In this document: positions 1 to 7,594 of the stretch, piece after piece
Numbering within the stretch: the stretch's first letter is position 1
How the letters are laid out: each line of letters starts with the position of its first letter
NCBI GenBank assembly: GCA_902566925.1
Contig: CACFKO010000021.1
Span: forward strand, 1-10,463
DNA: 10,463 nt
Source of the DNA: an uncultured Pelagibacteraceae bacterium
GTDB taxonomy: Bacteria > Pseudomonadota > Alphaproteobacteria > Pelagibacterales > Pelagibacteraceae
Direction: 5' to 3'
Made by a program: the position numbers and the translations under genes
The notes under the pieces: generated by a model
Databases searched by the model: none
What the model saw: the letters and a program-made list of their open reading frames with translations, nothing else
What the model was told of the DNA's origin: nothing

Positions 1-251
1 TAGATAATGGAAAGAAAGAACTTAAAGAAGGAATTATAATTGTTTTTGCAAGCAAAGATGAAAAAGTTGGTCTTGCGGTAGGTATTACTGAAAAACTTAC
101 AGAAAGCTTTGATGCAGTTAAATTTGCAAAAGTAGGTTCTGAAATTTTAGGAGGAAAAGGTGGAGGTGGTCGTAAAGATTTTGCTCAGGCGGGTGGACAG
201 CATATAGATAAAATAGAGGATGCTATAGAAAGTCTTAAAAAATTAATTTAG
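1..251 (+). CDS. alaS: Alanyl-tRNA synthetase, C-terminal fragment (5' end outside window)
   Basis: Only the last 82 or so residues are present; the reading frame begins at base 3 and ends with TAG at 249-251. The fragment is the C-terminal DHHA1/C-Ala region of alanyl-tRNA synthetase, which charges tRNA-Ala in the cytoplasm. The diagnostic feature is the glycine-rich stretch [16 protein letters not shown] (encoded at about 150-200), followed by a short helical tail ending in lysines and isoleucine. This glycine-rich motif is highly conserved at the C-terminus of bacterial AlaRS. The catalytic and editing domains lie upstream of the window. Its last 9 bases overlap the 3' end of the convergent icd gene. 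Identification is confident despite the fragment's length. Confidence 0.95.
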   Translation, partial: DNGKKELKEGIIIVFASKDEKVGLAVGITEKLTESFDAVKFAKVGSEILGGKGGGGRKDFAQAGGQHIDKIEDAIESLKKLI

Positions 252-263
252 TTTCTTTTTTAA
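235..263. terminator. Possible bidirectional AT-only terminator hairpin between alaS and icd
   Basis: TTAAAAAA at 235-242 is the exact reverse complement of TTTTTTAA at 256-263, with a 13-base loop that contains both stop codons. The stem has no G:C pair, and the arms give a U run for a transcript from either strand. Position at a convergent junction fits a shared terminator, but such A/T inverted repeats arise often by chance in DNA of this composition. Confidence 0.25.
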
Positions 264-1457
264 ATTTCCATCTATTTCATCTAAAAATTGATTAGTAGTC
301 AAATATTTTTGTGAAGATCCCACTAATATTGCTAAGTCTTTTGTCATTGATCCAGTTTCCACACAGCCAACACAAATTTGTTCTAATATGTTTGAAAATT
401 TAATTAAGTCTTGGTTATCATCTAATTTACCTCTGTGTGCTAACCCTCTTGTCCAGGCAAATATTGATGCAATTGGATTTGTTGAAGTTTCTTTACCTTC
501 TTGATGCATTCTATAATGTCTAGTCACAGTTCCATGTGCTGCCTCTGCTTCCATAGTTTTTCCATCTGGAGCAAGTAATACACTTGTCATTAATCCTAAA
601 GACCCATATCCCTGAGCAACTGTATCCGATTGAACGTCTCCATCATAATTTTTACAAGCCCAAATATATTTTCCGCTCCACTTCATAGCACATGCAACCA
701 TATCATCAATTAATCTATGCTCATATGTAATATTATTTTTATCAAAATCTTTTTTGAATTCTTCATTAAAAACTTTTTGAAAAATATCTTTAAATCTTCC
801 GTCATAGGTTTTTAAAATTGTATTTTTTGTAGAAAGATAAACAGGCCATTTTTTAATTAGACCGTAGTTGAAACAGGACCTGGCAAAATCCTCTATGGAT
901 CTGTCAAGATTATACATCGATAAAGCAACACCAGGACCAGGAAAATTGAAGACTTCATACTTCTTCTCATCTTTACCATTCTCTGATGTCCATTTAATTT
1001 CTAACTTACCTTTACCAGGAACTTGAAAATCTGTAGCTCTATATTGATCTCCAAACGCATGACGACCTATAATAACAGGATCGGTCCAGGATGGCACAAG
1101 TTTTGGAATATTTTTACAAATTATTGGCTCCCTGAAAACAGTTCCACCAATAATATTTCTTATTGTACCATTTGGAGATCGCCACATCTTTTTTAAATTA
1201 AATTCTTTTACTCTAGCTTCGTCAGGAGTAATTGTTGCACATTTTATACCTACCCCATTTTTTTTTATTGCATTCGCACAATCAATTGTAATTTGATCAT
1301 TGGAGTTGTCTCTACTCTTCATCCCTAAATCGTAATATTCAATCCCTAGGTCTAAATAAGGTAAAATTAGTTTTTTTTTAATGAAATCCCATATAATTCT
1401 GGTCATTTCATCACCATCTAACTCGACAATTGGGTTTTTTACCTTAATTTTGCTCAT
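243..1457 (-). CDS. icd: NADP-dependent isocitrate dehydrogenase (eukaryote-like type)
   Basis: Cytoplasmic TCA-cycle enzyme that oxidatively decarboxylates isocitrate to 2-oxoglutarate and makes NADPH. The 404-residue protein belongs to the homodimeric subfamily that includes human IDH1 rather than the E. coli Icd type. Visible substrate-site residues match that subfamily: S94, R100, R109, R132 and Y139 (same numbers as human IDH1), then K211 and the metal-binding aspartates D251, D274 and D278. The stretch [14 protein letters not shown] (about 303-316) carries the R313-H314 pair expected to read the NADP 2'-phosphate. Length is normal and all blocks are intact. The ATG at 1457-1455 gives the expected short N-terminus before [10 protein letters not shown]. 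No clear Shine-Dalgarno sequence precedes it. It converges on alaS with a 9-bp overlap and diverges from psd. Confidence 0.97.
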   Translation of the reverse strand: MSKIKVKNPIVELDGDEMTRIIWDFIKKKLILPYLDLGIEYYDLGMKSRDNSNDQITIDCANAIKKNGVGIKCATITPDEARVKEFNLKKMWRSPNGTIRNIIGGTVFREPIICKNIPKLVPSWTDPVIIGRHAFGDQYRATDFQVPGKGKLEIKWTSENGKDEKKYEVFNFPGPGVALSMYNLDRSIEDFARSCFNYGLIKKWPVYLSTKNTILKTYDGRFKDIFQKVFNEEFKKDFDKNNITYEHRLIDDMVACAMKWSGKYIWACKNYDGDVQSDTVAQGYGSLGLMTSVLLAPDGKTMEAEAAHGTVTRHYRMHQEGKETSTNPIASIFAWTRGLAHRGKLDDNQDLIKFSNILEQICVGCVETGSMTKDLAILVGSSQKYLTTNQFLDEIDGNLKKKLN

Positions 1458-1492
1458 TTTTTGTTGCTATCTTAATAATTGAATTTAAACAG

Positions 1493-1522
1493 TTTATATA
1501 CATATTAATTAAAAATTATCAA
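1493..1522 (-). promoter_or_regulatory. Candidate sigma70-type promoter of icd
   Basis: On the minus strand TTGATA (1522-1517, five of six matches to TTGACA) is followed after 18 bases by TATAAA (1498-1493); a TATATA two bases earlier gives a spacer of 16. This would start transcription roughly 30 bases before the icd ATG at 1457. It lies in the 74-bp divergent gap with psd. A weaker rightward pair for psd (TTGAAT at 1479-1484, TATTAA at 1503-1508) overlaps it. AT-rich background makes -10-like matches common, so this is a candidate only. Confidence 0.35.
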
Positions 1523-1531
1523 TTAGCGATT

Positions 1532-2182
1532 ATGATAGACAAAGTATTTCCTAAAATTCACAGCGAAGGTTATAAGTTTTTAGTAATATTTGGTTTTATT
1601 ACTATAATTTTATATCTGCTGAGTACATTCCTTGGTTTAATAGGTTTAGTTTTAACTGTTTGGTGTTACTATTTTTTCAGAGATCCAGAAAGAATATCAA
1701 TTAATGATGATAATTATTTAGTTAGTCCCGCAGACGGGTTAATTATAAAAGTTGAAGAGTCAACTGGTCCAAAAGAGCTTAATTTAAGTGAAAAGAAATT
1801 TACAAAGGTAAGTATTTTTATGAATGTATTTGATTGCCATGTCAATCGAACACCATGTGCAGGAAAAGTTTCACAGATTCTTTACAAACCAGGCAAGTTT
1901 GTAAATGCTTCGCTTGATAAAGCAAGTGAGGATAATGAGAGAAATTATTATAAAATTACCAACAAAAATGGTGAAGATATAATAGTTGTTCAAATAGCAG
2001 GTCTTATTGCAAGAAGAATAGTATGTGAAACTCTAGAAAATGATGATTTAAATCAAGGTGATAGAATAGGCATGATTAGATTTGGAAGTAGAGCAGATCT
2101 TTATTTTGAAAATTACAAACCACTAGTTAAATTAGAACAAAGGGCAGTAGCAGGCGAAACATTAATAGCAAGAAAAGTATAA
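1532..2182 (+). CDS. psd: Phosphatidylserine decarboxylase proenzyme, short form
   Basis: Decarboxylates phosphatidylserine to phosphatidylethanolamine at the inner membrane. At 216 residues it is the short type found in many alphaproteobacteria. An N-terminal hydrophobic hairpin (about residues 15-48) should anchor it. It is followed by FFRDPER (48-54), SPADG with D68, and DCHVNR with H103. The self-cleavage site is in RFGSRADLYF: processing between G185 and S186 would leave S186 as the N-terminal pyruvoyl cofactor of the small alpha chain. D68, H103 and S186 correspond to the Asp-His-Ser residues that drive autocleavage in this family. It is the first gene of the rightward run and ends one base before pssA, which makes its substrate. 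No Shine-Dalgarno sequence is seen before the ATG. Confidence 0.96.
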   Translation: MIDKVFPKIHSEGYKFLVIFGFITIILYLLSTFLGLIGLVLTVWCYYFFRDPERISINDDNYLVSPADGLIIKVEESTGPKELNLSEKKFTKVSIFMNVFDCHVNRTPCAGKVSQILYKPGKFVNASLDKASEDNERNYYKITNKNGEDIIVVQIAGLIARRIVCETLENDDLNQGDRIGMIRFGSRADLYFENYKPLVKLEQRAVAGETLIARKV

Positions 2183-2183
2183 T

Positions 2184-2984
2184 ATGAACGAACCAAAGAA
2201 AAAATTTAAACTAGTAACAGATACACAAGCAAGAATGATACTGCCAAATACTCTAACATTGATTGGAGTTTGTGTAGGTTTAAGTTCAATAAATTTTGCA
2301 CTTAATCAAAGATATGAAATAGCAATAATCGCAATTTTATTTGCAGCAATTATAGATGGCCTAGATGGAAGAATCGCAAGACTTATAAGAGGTACTTCAA
2401 AAGTTGGAAAGGAATTAGACTCTCTTACAGATGTAATTAGTTTTGGAGTAGCCCCTGCTTTTATTATGTATTTCTGGACACTTAATACACTTGGAAGAAT
2501 TGGATGGTTGTTGTCTTTAATTTATGTTGTATGTGTTGCACTGAGATTAGCTAGATTTAATATAAGTTCTGGAGGAGACGTATCTTGGAAAGATAATTTT
2601 TTTCAAGGAGTACCATCACCTGCTGGAGGTATATTGGTATTGACGCCATTAGTTTTGGATTTAAGTGGTGTAAATTTGTTTAATATAAATTTTGAGATAT
2701 TTACTCCATATATATTTATTTTAGTCTCGATTTTATTGATCAGTAAAGTTCCTACTTACTCAATGAAAAAGATTGTTGTGCCTAGAAGCACGACTGTATT
2801 TTTACTTTTTAGTATTGTTTTATTATTTGGTTTACTATTAGTATTCACTTTTGAGGTAATAGTAATTAGCTGTATGGTATACATACTATCAATTCCAATA
2901 AGTATTTATCACTTTATGAAACTTAAAAAAAAATATTCTATAACATCTGGTAATGAGGACGATGAACTAGAAGATGTTTTATAA
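2184..2984 (+). CDS. pssA: CDP-diacylglycerol--serine O-phosphatidyltransferase
   Basis: Integral membrane enzyme that joins serine to CDP-diacylglycerol, giving phosphatidylserine, the substrate of the Psd encoded just upstream. The CDP-alcohol phosphotransferase signature is complete: D58, D61-G62, A65-R66, G75, D79 and D83, with the spacing DxxDGxxAR-x8-GxxxDxxxD. The 266-residue protein has several hydrophobic segments (about 20-57, 86-118, 147-160, 173-187, 203-240) and a charged acidic tail. The protein starts with a cytoplasmic-looking basic stretch, as is usual for the PssA type in alphaproteobacteria. It begins one base after psd and overlaps the next gene by one base (TAATG), so translation of the three genes is probably coupled. 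Confidence 0.95.
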   Translation: MNEPKKKFKLVTDTQARMILPNTLTLIGVCVGLSSINFALNQRYEIAIIAILFAAIIDGLDGRIARLIRGTSKVGKELDSLTDVISFGVAPAFIMYFWTLNTLGRIGWLLSLIYVVCVALRLARFNISSGGDVSWKDNFFQGVPSPAGGILVLTPLVLDLSGVNLFNINFEIFTPYIFILVSILLISKVPTYSMKKIVVPRSTTVFLLFSIVLLFGLLLVFTFEVIVISCMVYILSIPISIYHFMKLKKKYSITSGNEDDELEDVL

Positions 2985-3895
2985 TGAAAAAAAATGTAAT
3001 AATTTCATTAGCCGATTCAAAATATTTTGATTTATTAAACGAATTAATAGATTCTATAAAACGTTTCAAAGAAAGTGAGAAGGTTGCGTTTTGCGTTTTA
3101 GATGCAGGCCTTAACGAAGACCAGCTTAAAATATTAAACTCTAAAGTTGATGAGATTAAAAAAGCAGAATGGGACATTGAAGTATCACAATATAAAATTA
3201 AGGGTAAGGAGTGGTTGAAGAGTCAAGTATCGAGAGCATTTTTAACAAACTATTTTCCTAATTACGAAAAATATCTCTGGATTGATTGTGATGCCTGGGT
3301 AAACGACTGGTCAACAATTGAACTATATTTTAGGGCTTGTGATGATGGAAAATTAGGAATTACTCAAACAATGGGCCCTGGTTATAAAATTATGTCAAAA
3401 GTCAGTTGGTTACTTGGAAAATTAGCTATTATAAAATCTCAAAACTTTAAACATGCAATTAGCTCAAAAATTGGTATCGATAAAGCAAGAAAATTAGCAT
3501 TTGCACCTCATATAAATATCGGAGTTTTTTCTTTAGAAAAAAATTCAAATTGTTGGAGTATTTGGCAAAATAATTTAAAGAAAACTCTAAAATCTGGAAA
3601 AATATTTGGTTCCGAAGGACTAGCGATTAATATGAGTGTATATATTGATAATGTAAATACAGAATTTTTACCTTTAAATTGTAATTGGATAGCAAGTAAT
3701 TTGTTACCAAAGTACGATAACCACAATAATACATTTGTAGAACCTTATTTACCTAATAACAAAATTGGAATAATGCATCTTGCAGCTGGAATTTGGAGAG
3801 ATAATAAAGATATGAGAATTGACAAAAGTATTACAATTAAAATTAAAACTTTAGACAATAATATCATAAATAAAAGTTTGCGGTTTGGCCTTTAA
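2984..3895 (+). CDS. Putative GT8-like glycosyltransferase
   Basis: The 303-residue soluble protein looks like a retaining nucleotide-sugar transferase of the GT8 type or a close relative. After an N-terminal beta-strand (KNVIISLAD) come a conserved arginine (R84) and the metal/nucleotide-sugar motif LWIDCDAWV with D101-x-D103. Further GT8-like marks are NIGVFSLEK (178-186), an acidic residue E211 before LAINMSVY, and a C-terminal histidine in IGIMHLAAGIWRDN (H265). There is no signal peptide or obvious membrane segment. Donor and acceptor cannot be told from sequence. It overlaps pssA by one base, so it is probably made with the PE pathway enzymes; a lipid or cell-envelope acceptor is an inference from that context only. 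Its stop codon is followed immediately by the rlmE start in the same frame. Confidence 0.75.
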   Translation: MKKNVIISLADSKYFDLLNELIDSIKRFKESEKVAFCVLDAGLNEDQLKILNSKVDEIKKAEWDIEVSQYKIKGKEWLKSQVSRAFLTNYFPNYEKYLWIDCDAWVNDWSTIELYFRACDDGKLGITQTMGPGYKIMSKVSWLLGKLAIIKSQNFKHAISSKIGIDKARKLAFAPHINIGVFSLEKNSNCWSIWQNNLKKTLKSGKIFGSEGLAINMSVYIDNVNTEFLPLNCNWIASNLLPKYDNHNNTFVEPYLPNNKIGIMHLAAGIWRDNKDMRIDKSITIKIKTLDNNIINKSLRFGL

Positions 3896-4507
3896 TTGAA
3901 AAAGAATAAAATCTCAAAAAATTGGATTATTAGACAGAAGAGAGATATCTTTGTAAGACAGTCTAAAATTGAGGGTTATAGATCAAGAGCTATTTACAAA
4001 TTAAAAGAAATAGATGAAAAATTTAAAATATTTAAAAATACAACTTCAATAGTTGACCTTGGTGCTGCTCCAGGAAGTTGGTCTCAATACATCATAAGGC
4101 AATATAAAAAAAGTCTAGTCTTAGCAATTGATTTATTAGATTTTGAGCATATTGATAAGGTTAATAAAATAGTCGGAGATTTTACAAAATCAGAGAATAA
4201 AGAAAAAATTAAAAACTTTTTCAACAAAAAAGTAGATGTCGTTATTTCCGACATGGCAGTAAACACAACAGGAAATAAAAATTTAGACTCTATTGTCACT
4301 GGAGAATTATGTATTGAGGCTATGGAGTTTGCCTTCGAAATGTTAGATAAAAAAGGTAAATTTGTTTCAAAAATTTTTATGGGATCAAGTTTTAATGAAA
4401 TTGTCGCAGACGCAAAAAAAAAATTTAGAGAAGTTAATATTTTTAAGCCTTTATCAAGTAGAAAAGATTCGAAAGAAAGCTTTATAATTTGTAAATTTTT
4501 AAGATAG
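3896..4507 (+). CDS. rlmE: 23S rRNA (uridine-2'-O-)-methyltransferase RlmE/FtsJ
   Basis: S-adenosylmethionine-dependent enzyme of the RrmJ/FtsJ family, which in E. coli methylates the 2'-OH of U2552 in the A loop of 23S rRNA and helps late 50S assembly. The 203-residue protein is of normal length. It shows the family N-terminus ending in GYRSRAIYKLKEID, the SAM-binding motif VDLGAAPGSWSQ (53-64), and the full catalytic tetrad K35, D119 (in ISDMA), K159 (in VSKIFMG) and E194 (in KESF). The start is TTG at 3896-3898, directly after the in-frame TAA of the glycosyltransferase. There is no in-frame ATG before residue 120, so TTG is the only sensible start. No Shine-Dalgarno sequence is visible. 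A run of ten A's (4414-4423) lies between K159 and E194. Confidence 0.96.
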   Translation: MKKNKISKNWIIRQKRDIFVRQSKIEGYRSRAIYKLKEIDEKFKIFKNTTSIVDLGAAPGSWSQYIIRQYKKSLVLAIDLLDFEHIDKVNKIVGDFTKSENKEKIKNFFNKKVDVVISDMAVNTTGNKNLDSIVTGELCIEAMEFAFEMLDKKGKFVSKIFMGSSFNEIVADAKKKFREVNIFKPLSSRKDSKESFIICKFLR

Positions 4508-4544
4508 ACCCTTTATATTTTAAAAGAATCGTATATATAAGATT

Positions 4545-5621
4545 ATGGGTCCTATAAAAGAAGCGCTTACATTTGACGACGTAACACTTGCACCAAATTA
4601 TTCTGAAATATTACCCTCTGACGTAAATACTACAACATTTTTATCAAAAAAATTTAAACTTAAAATTCCTCTTATATCGTCTGCGATGGACACAGTCACA
4701 GAATCTAAAATGGCGATAGCAATTGCTAAAGCTGGAGGTATTGGAGTAATACATAGAAACCTAGATATAAAAAAACAGATATTAGAGATTAAAAAAGTTA
4801 AAAAACAAAATCTTTTAGTTGGCGCAGCGGTCGGAGCTGGTCCACTAGAATATGAAAGGGCCAAAGCTATAATAAATGAAAAAGTAAATTTAATAGTAGT
4901 AGATACTGCACATGGTCATACTAAAAAAGTAGCAGACATAATAAAAAAAATTAAAAAAATTAAAAATAAAAATACTTTACTATGTGCAGGAAATATTGCG
5001 ACTGCAAACGCAGCAAATTTTTTAGCAAAATTAGGTGTTGATATTATAAAAGTAGGAATTGGACCTGGCTCAATTTGTACAACAAGATTGGTTGCAGGCA
5101 TTGGAGTGCCTCAACTGAGTGCAATTTTAGATGTAAAAAAAGGTTTAAAAAATAAAAATATAAAAATTATTGCAGATGGAGGAATTAAATTTTCAGGCGA
5201 CATAGCAAAAGCTTTGTCAGCAGGAGCCGATGCGGTTATGATAGGCTCCCTATTTGCTGGGACAGACGAGTCTCCAGGAAAAATAGTAAAAAAAAATGGT
5301 AAACTATTCAAAAATTTCAGAGGAATGGGCTCAATAGGCGCGATGAATAAAGGATCGGCAGACAGATATTTTCAAAAAAAACAAAAAGATAAATCCAAAT
5401 ATGTTCCCGAGGGAGTAGAGGGATATGTGAAATACAAAGGTTCGGTTGAAAAAATTATTTTTAAACTTATAGGTGGTCTTAAGTCTTCGATGGGATATCT
5501 TGGATCAAGAAAAATTATTTATTTAAGAAAAAAACCAAAATTTGTTAAGATTACAAAAGCTGGTTTTTACGAGAGTATGGTACATAACATAGATGAAATT
5601 AAAAAAGATGAAAAATATTAA
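4545..5621 (+). CDS. guaB: Inosine-5'-monophosphate dehydrogenase lacking the CBS module
   Basis: Oxidises IMP to XMP with NAD, the committed step to GMP. The catalytic barrel is complete: GPGSICTTR with catalytic C178 and the potassium-site loop (171-181), the IMP-binding DGG at 211-213, GMGSIGAM (260-267), and the flap Arg-Tyr dyad R274-Y275. LVAGIGVPQ after the cysteine is typical of IMPDH rather than GMP reductase. At 358 residues it is about 130 shorter than the common form. The missing part is exactly the paired CBS (Bateman) domain, since the sequence passes from KKVKK (83-87) straight to LLVGAAVG (90-97). CBS-less IMPDHs are known, for example in Borrelia and Cryptosporidium. The enzyme is probably active but without CBS-mediated nucleotide control. 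The 37-bp leader holds TATATAAG (4534-4541), a possible -10 very close to the ATG. Confidence 0.96.
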   Translation: MGPIKEALTFDDVTLAPNYSEILPSDVNTTTFLSKKFKLKIPLISSAMDTVTESKMAIAIAKAGGIGVIHRNLDIKKQILEIKKVKKQNLLVGAAVGAGPLEYERAKAIINEKVNLIVVDTAHGHTKKVADIIKKIKKIKNKNTLLCAGNIATANAANFLAKLGVDIIKVGIGPGSICTTRLVAGIGVPQLSAILDVKKGLKNKNIKIIADGGIKFSGDIAKALSAGADAVMIGSLFAGTDESPGKIVKKNGKLFKNFRGMGSIGAMNKGSADRYFQKKQKDKSKYVPEGVEGYVKYKGSVEKIIFKLIGGLKSSMGYLGSRKIIYLRKKPKFVKITKAGFYESMVHNIDEIKKDEKY

Positions 5622-6048
5622 ATTTTTATACATTACTTTTATTAGCATCATTTTATTTGCTAATTCCTCAAATGCCCAAAATTTTTTTGATGAAGCAAAA
5701 AAAAAATATGAGGAAAAAAATTATGAGGTGTCAAAATTTTTATTCCAAAGAAATATCGTTTTTAATCCGAAGGATGCAAAGTCATATTTATATTTAGCTA
5801 AAATCTTTGAAAATGAAGAAAATGAGGGAGAGCAAATTAAAAATATAAATACAACACTTCTTCTTGAACCCAATAACGAGGAAGCAATGTTTATTTTAAT
5901 TAAATATGAACTTAAAAAATCAAATTATAATAGAGTAAAGGAGTTAAAAGATAGTTTCTCCATGATATGTACTAATCTTTGTAAAGAAAAAAAAAATATA
6001 GAAGAGTCTTTAAAAGATATAGAACCACAAAATGATATCAAACAATAA
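5608..6048 (+). CDS. Small exported TPR-like protein between guaB and guaA
   Basis: A 146-residue protein with a clear Sec signal peptide: a lysine-containing start, a hydrophobic core (about 6-18), and a likely signal peptidase I site S-N-A|Q after residue 23. The mature part is helical and TPR-like (about 24-100), with repeats of the form Y-x-KN-x-x-x-x-x-x-F followed by NP and PNN turns. After it come two cysteines, C121 and C125 (MICTNLC), and a charged tail. It should be periplasmic; function unknown. The ATG at 5608 gives a compact signal peptide and a 14-base overlap with guaB. An ATG five codons upstream (5593) is also in frame and cannot be excluded. It overlaps guaA by 17 bases, so it is embedded in the purine operon. 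Two runs of ten A's (5697-5706, 5987-5996) lie in its frame. Confidence 0.8.
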   Translation: MKNIKFLYITFISIILFANSSNAQNFFDEAKKKYEEKNYEVSKFLFQRNIVFNPKDAKSYLYLAKIFENEENEGEQIKNINTTLLLEPNNEEAMFILIKYELKKSNYNRVKELKDSFSMICTNLCKEKKNIEESLKDIEPQNDIKQ

Positions 6049-7594
6049 TTTTAATAAAATTTTAATTATTGATTTTGGTTCCCAATTTACCCAGCTTATA
6101 GCAAGAAGAGTAAGGGAGTTAGGTGTTTACTCTGAAATTATCAGCCATAAAAAATTAAATCTAAAATTAGAAAAAAAACGAATAAAGGGAATTATTTTAT
6201 CAGGTGGACCATTAAATGTTTATCAATCAAAAAAAGTTAGATTTAATAAAAAACTTTTCTCACTAAATGTTCCAATTTTAGGAATATGTTTTGGTCACCA
6301 AATAATCTCGAAAGAGCTAGGTGGTAGGGTTAAAAAGGCCAAACACAGAGAATTTGGATTGGCTAAATTAAAAAAATTAAATCCAAGTAAACTCATTAAT
6401 AATTTTTTTAATAAAAAAGGATCTAATAATGTATGGATGAGTCATGCTGACGAAGTGACAAAATTACCAAGAGGATTTAAAGTTGTTGCAAAAACTGAGA
6501 CCTCAAAATTCTCCATTATAGAAAATCCAAAAAAAAAACTTTATGGAATACAATTTCACCCTGAGGTAACGCACACAGAAAATGGAAAAACAATTTTGAG
6601 AAACTTCATATTTTCAATTTGTACAATAAAAAAAAATTGGTCCTCAAAAAATCAAAAAAAAATGTTAATTCAAGAAATTAAAGACAATGTAGGAAAATCT
6701 AAAGTTATATGCGCTTTATCAGGTGGTGTAGACAGTAGTGTAGTTGCAAAACTGATCCACAAGGCAATAGGAAAGCAACTTATATGTATTTTTGTAAATA
6801 CTGGCTTACTAAGAAAAAAAGAAGAGCATCAAGTTTTAAATACTTTCAAAAAAAAATTCAAAATAAATCTTGTTTATGTTGATGCCAAAACTCTTTTTTT
6901 TAATAGATTAAAAAAAATATCCAACCCTGAAAAAAAAAGGAAAATAATTGGCAACCTATTCATTAAAATTTTTGAAAAGCATGCTAAAAAAATAAAAAAT
7001 GTAAAATATTTAGCACAAGGAACTCTGTACCCCGATTTAATTGAGAGTAAGTCAGTTACAGGAAGCCAAACATCAAAAATTAAGTCACATCATAATGTAG
7101 GAGGCTTACCAAAAAAAATGAAGTTAAAATTGGTTGAACCATTGAGATTATTATTTAAAGATGAGGTGAGAAAACTAGGTTTAGAGCTTAAATTGTCGAA
7201 AGAAATTGTTTTGAGACATCCATTTCCAGGCCCAGGGTTGGCCATAAGAATGCCAGGGGAAATAACTAAAGAAAAGGTGAATATTTTAAAGGAGGCTGAT
7301 GATATATTTATAAAAGAATTAAAGGATCACGGTTTATATAATAAAATATGGCAAGCTTATGCAGCTTTACTTCCAGTTAAAACTGTAGGAGTAATGGGTG
7401 ACAACAGAACATATGAATATATGTGCTTACTAAGAGCAATTACATCAGAGGATGGAATGACAGCAGATACTTTTTATTTTAAAAAAGAATTTATGCAAAT
7501 TGTTTCAAATAAGATAATAAATAATATTAAAGGTATAAATAGAGTAGTTTACGACATTACATCAAAACCACCTAGCACGATTGAATTAGAATAA
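6032..7594 (+). CDS. guaA: GMP synthase (glutamine-hydrolysing)
   Basis: Converts XMP to GMP using glutamine and ATP, the step after GuaB. The 520-residue protein has the usual order. A class I glutamine amidotransferase domain (about 8-195) carries the catalytic triad C86 (GICFGHQ), H176 and E178 (FHPE). An ATP pyrophosphatase domain follows, with the PP-loop SGGVDSS at 230-236. The C-terminal dimerisation domain contains [12 protein letters not shown] (395-406) and ends in KPPSTIELE, the typical terminus. All expected motifs are present and length is normal. The start ATG lies inside the end of the TPR-like gene (17-base overlap), and the stop overlaps the panB start by one base, so expression of these genes is very likely coupled. 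A run of ten A's (6529-6538) is within the frame. Confidence 0.98.
   Translation: MISNNNFNKILIIDFGSQFTQLIARRVRELGVYSEIISHKKLNLKLEKKRIKGIILSGGPLNVYQSKKVRFNKKLFSLNVPILGICFGHQIISKELGGRVKKAKHREFGLAKLKKLNPSKLINNFFNKKGSNNVWMSHADEVTKLPRGFKVVAKTETSKFSIIENPKKKLYGIQFHPEVTHTENGKTILRNFIFSICTIKKNWSSKNQKKMLIQEIKDNVGKSKVICALSGGVDSSVVAKLIHKAIGKQLICIFVNTGLLRKKEEHQVLNTFKKKFKINLVYVDAKTLFFNRLKKISNPEKKRKIIGNLFIKIFEKHAKKIKNVKYLAQGTLYPDLIESKSVTGSQTSKIKSHHNVGGLPKKMKLKLVEPLRLLFKDEVRKLGLELKLSKEIVLRHPFPGPGLAIRMPGEITKEKVNILKEADDIFIKELKDHGLYNKIWQAYAALLPVKTVGVMGDNRTYEYMCLLRAITSEDGMTADTFYFKKEFMQIVSNKIINNIKGINRVVYDITSKPPSTIELE

Noticed and set aside
2938..3177. Minus-strand open frame of 79 codons across the pssA/glycosyltransferase junction
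   Set aside because: It lies antisense to two well-supported genes, has no family motif, and its composition is that of a reverse-strand shadow.
3508..3726. Minus-strand open frame inside the glycosyltransferase gene
   Set aside because: Fully antisense to a gene with conserved motifs; no recognisable domain of its own.
4084..4299. Minus-strand open frame inside rlmE
   Set aside because: Antisense to the SAM-binding and catalytic region of rlmE; no independent support.
4598..5311. Three minus-strand open frames inside guaB (4598-4864, 4916-5101, 5111-5311)
   Set aside because: All are shadows of the conserved IMPDH barrel; the hydrophobic look comes from reverse-complemented lysine-rich codons giving F and L.
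4545..5621. GMP reductase instead of IMP dehydrogenase, suggested by the short length
   Set aside because: The sequence after the catalytic cysteine (LVAGIGVPQ), the flap with the Arg-Tyr dyad, and the C-terminal VPEGVEG block are IMPDH features; guaA lies close downstream.
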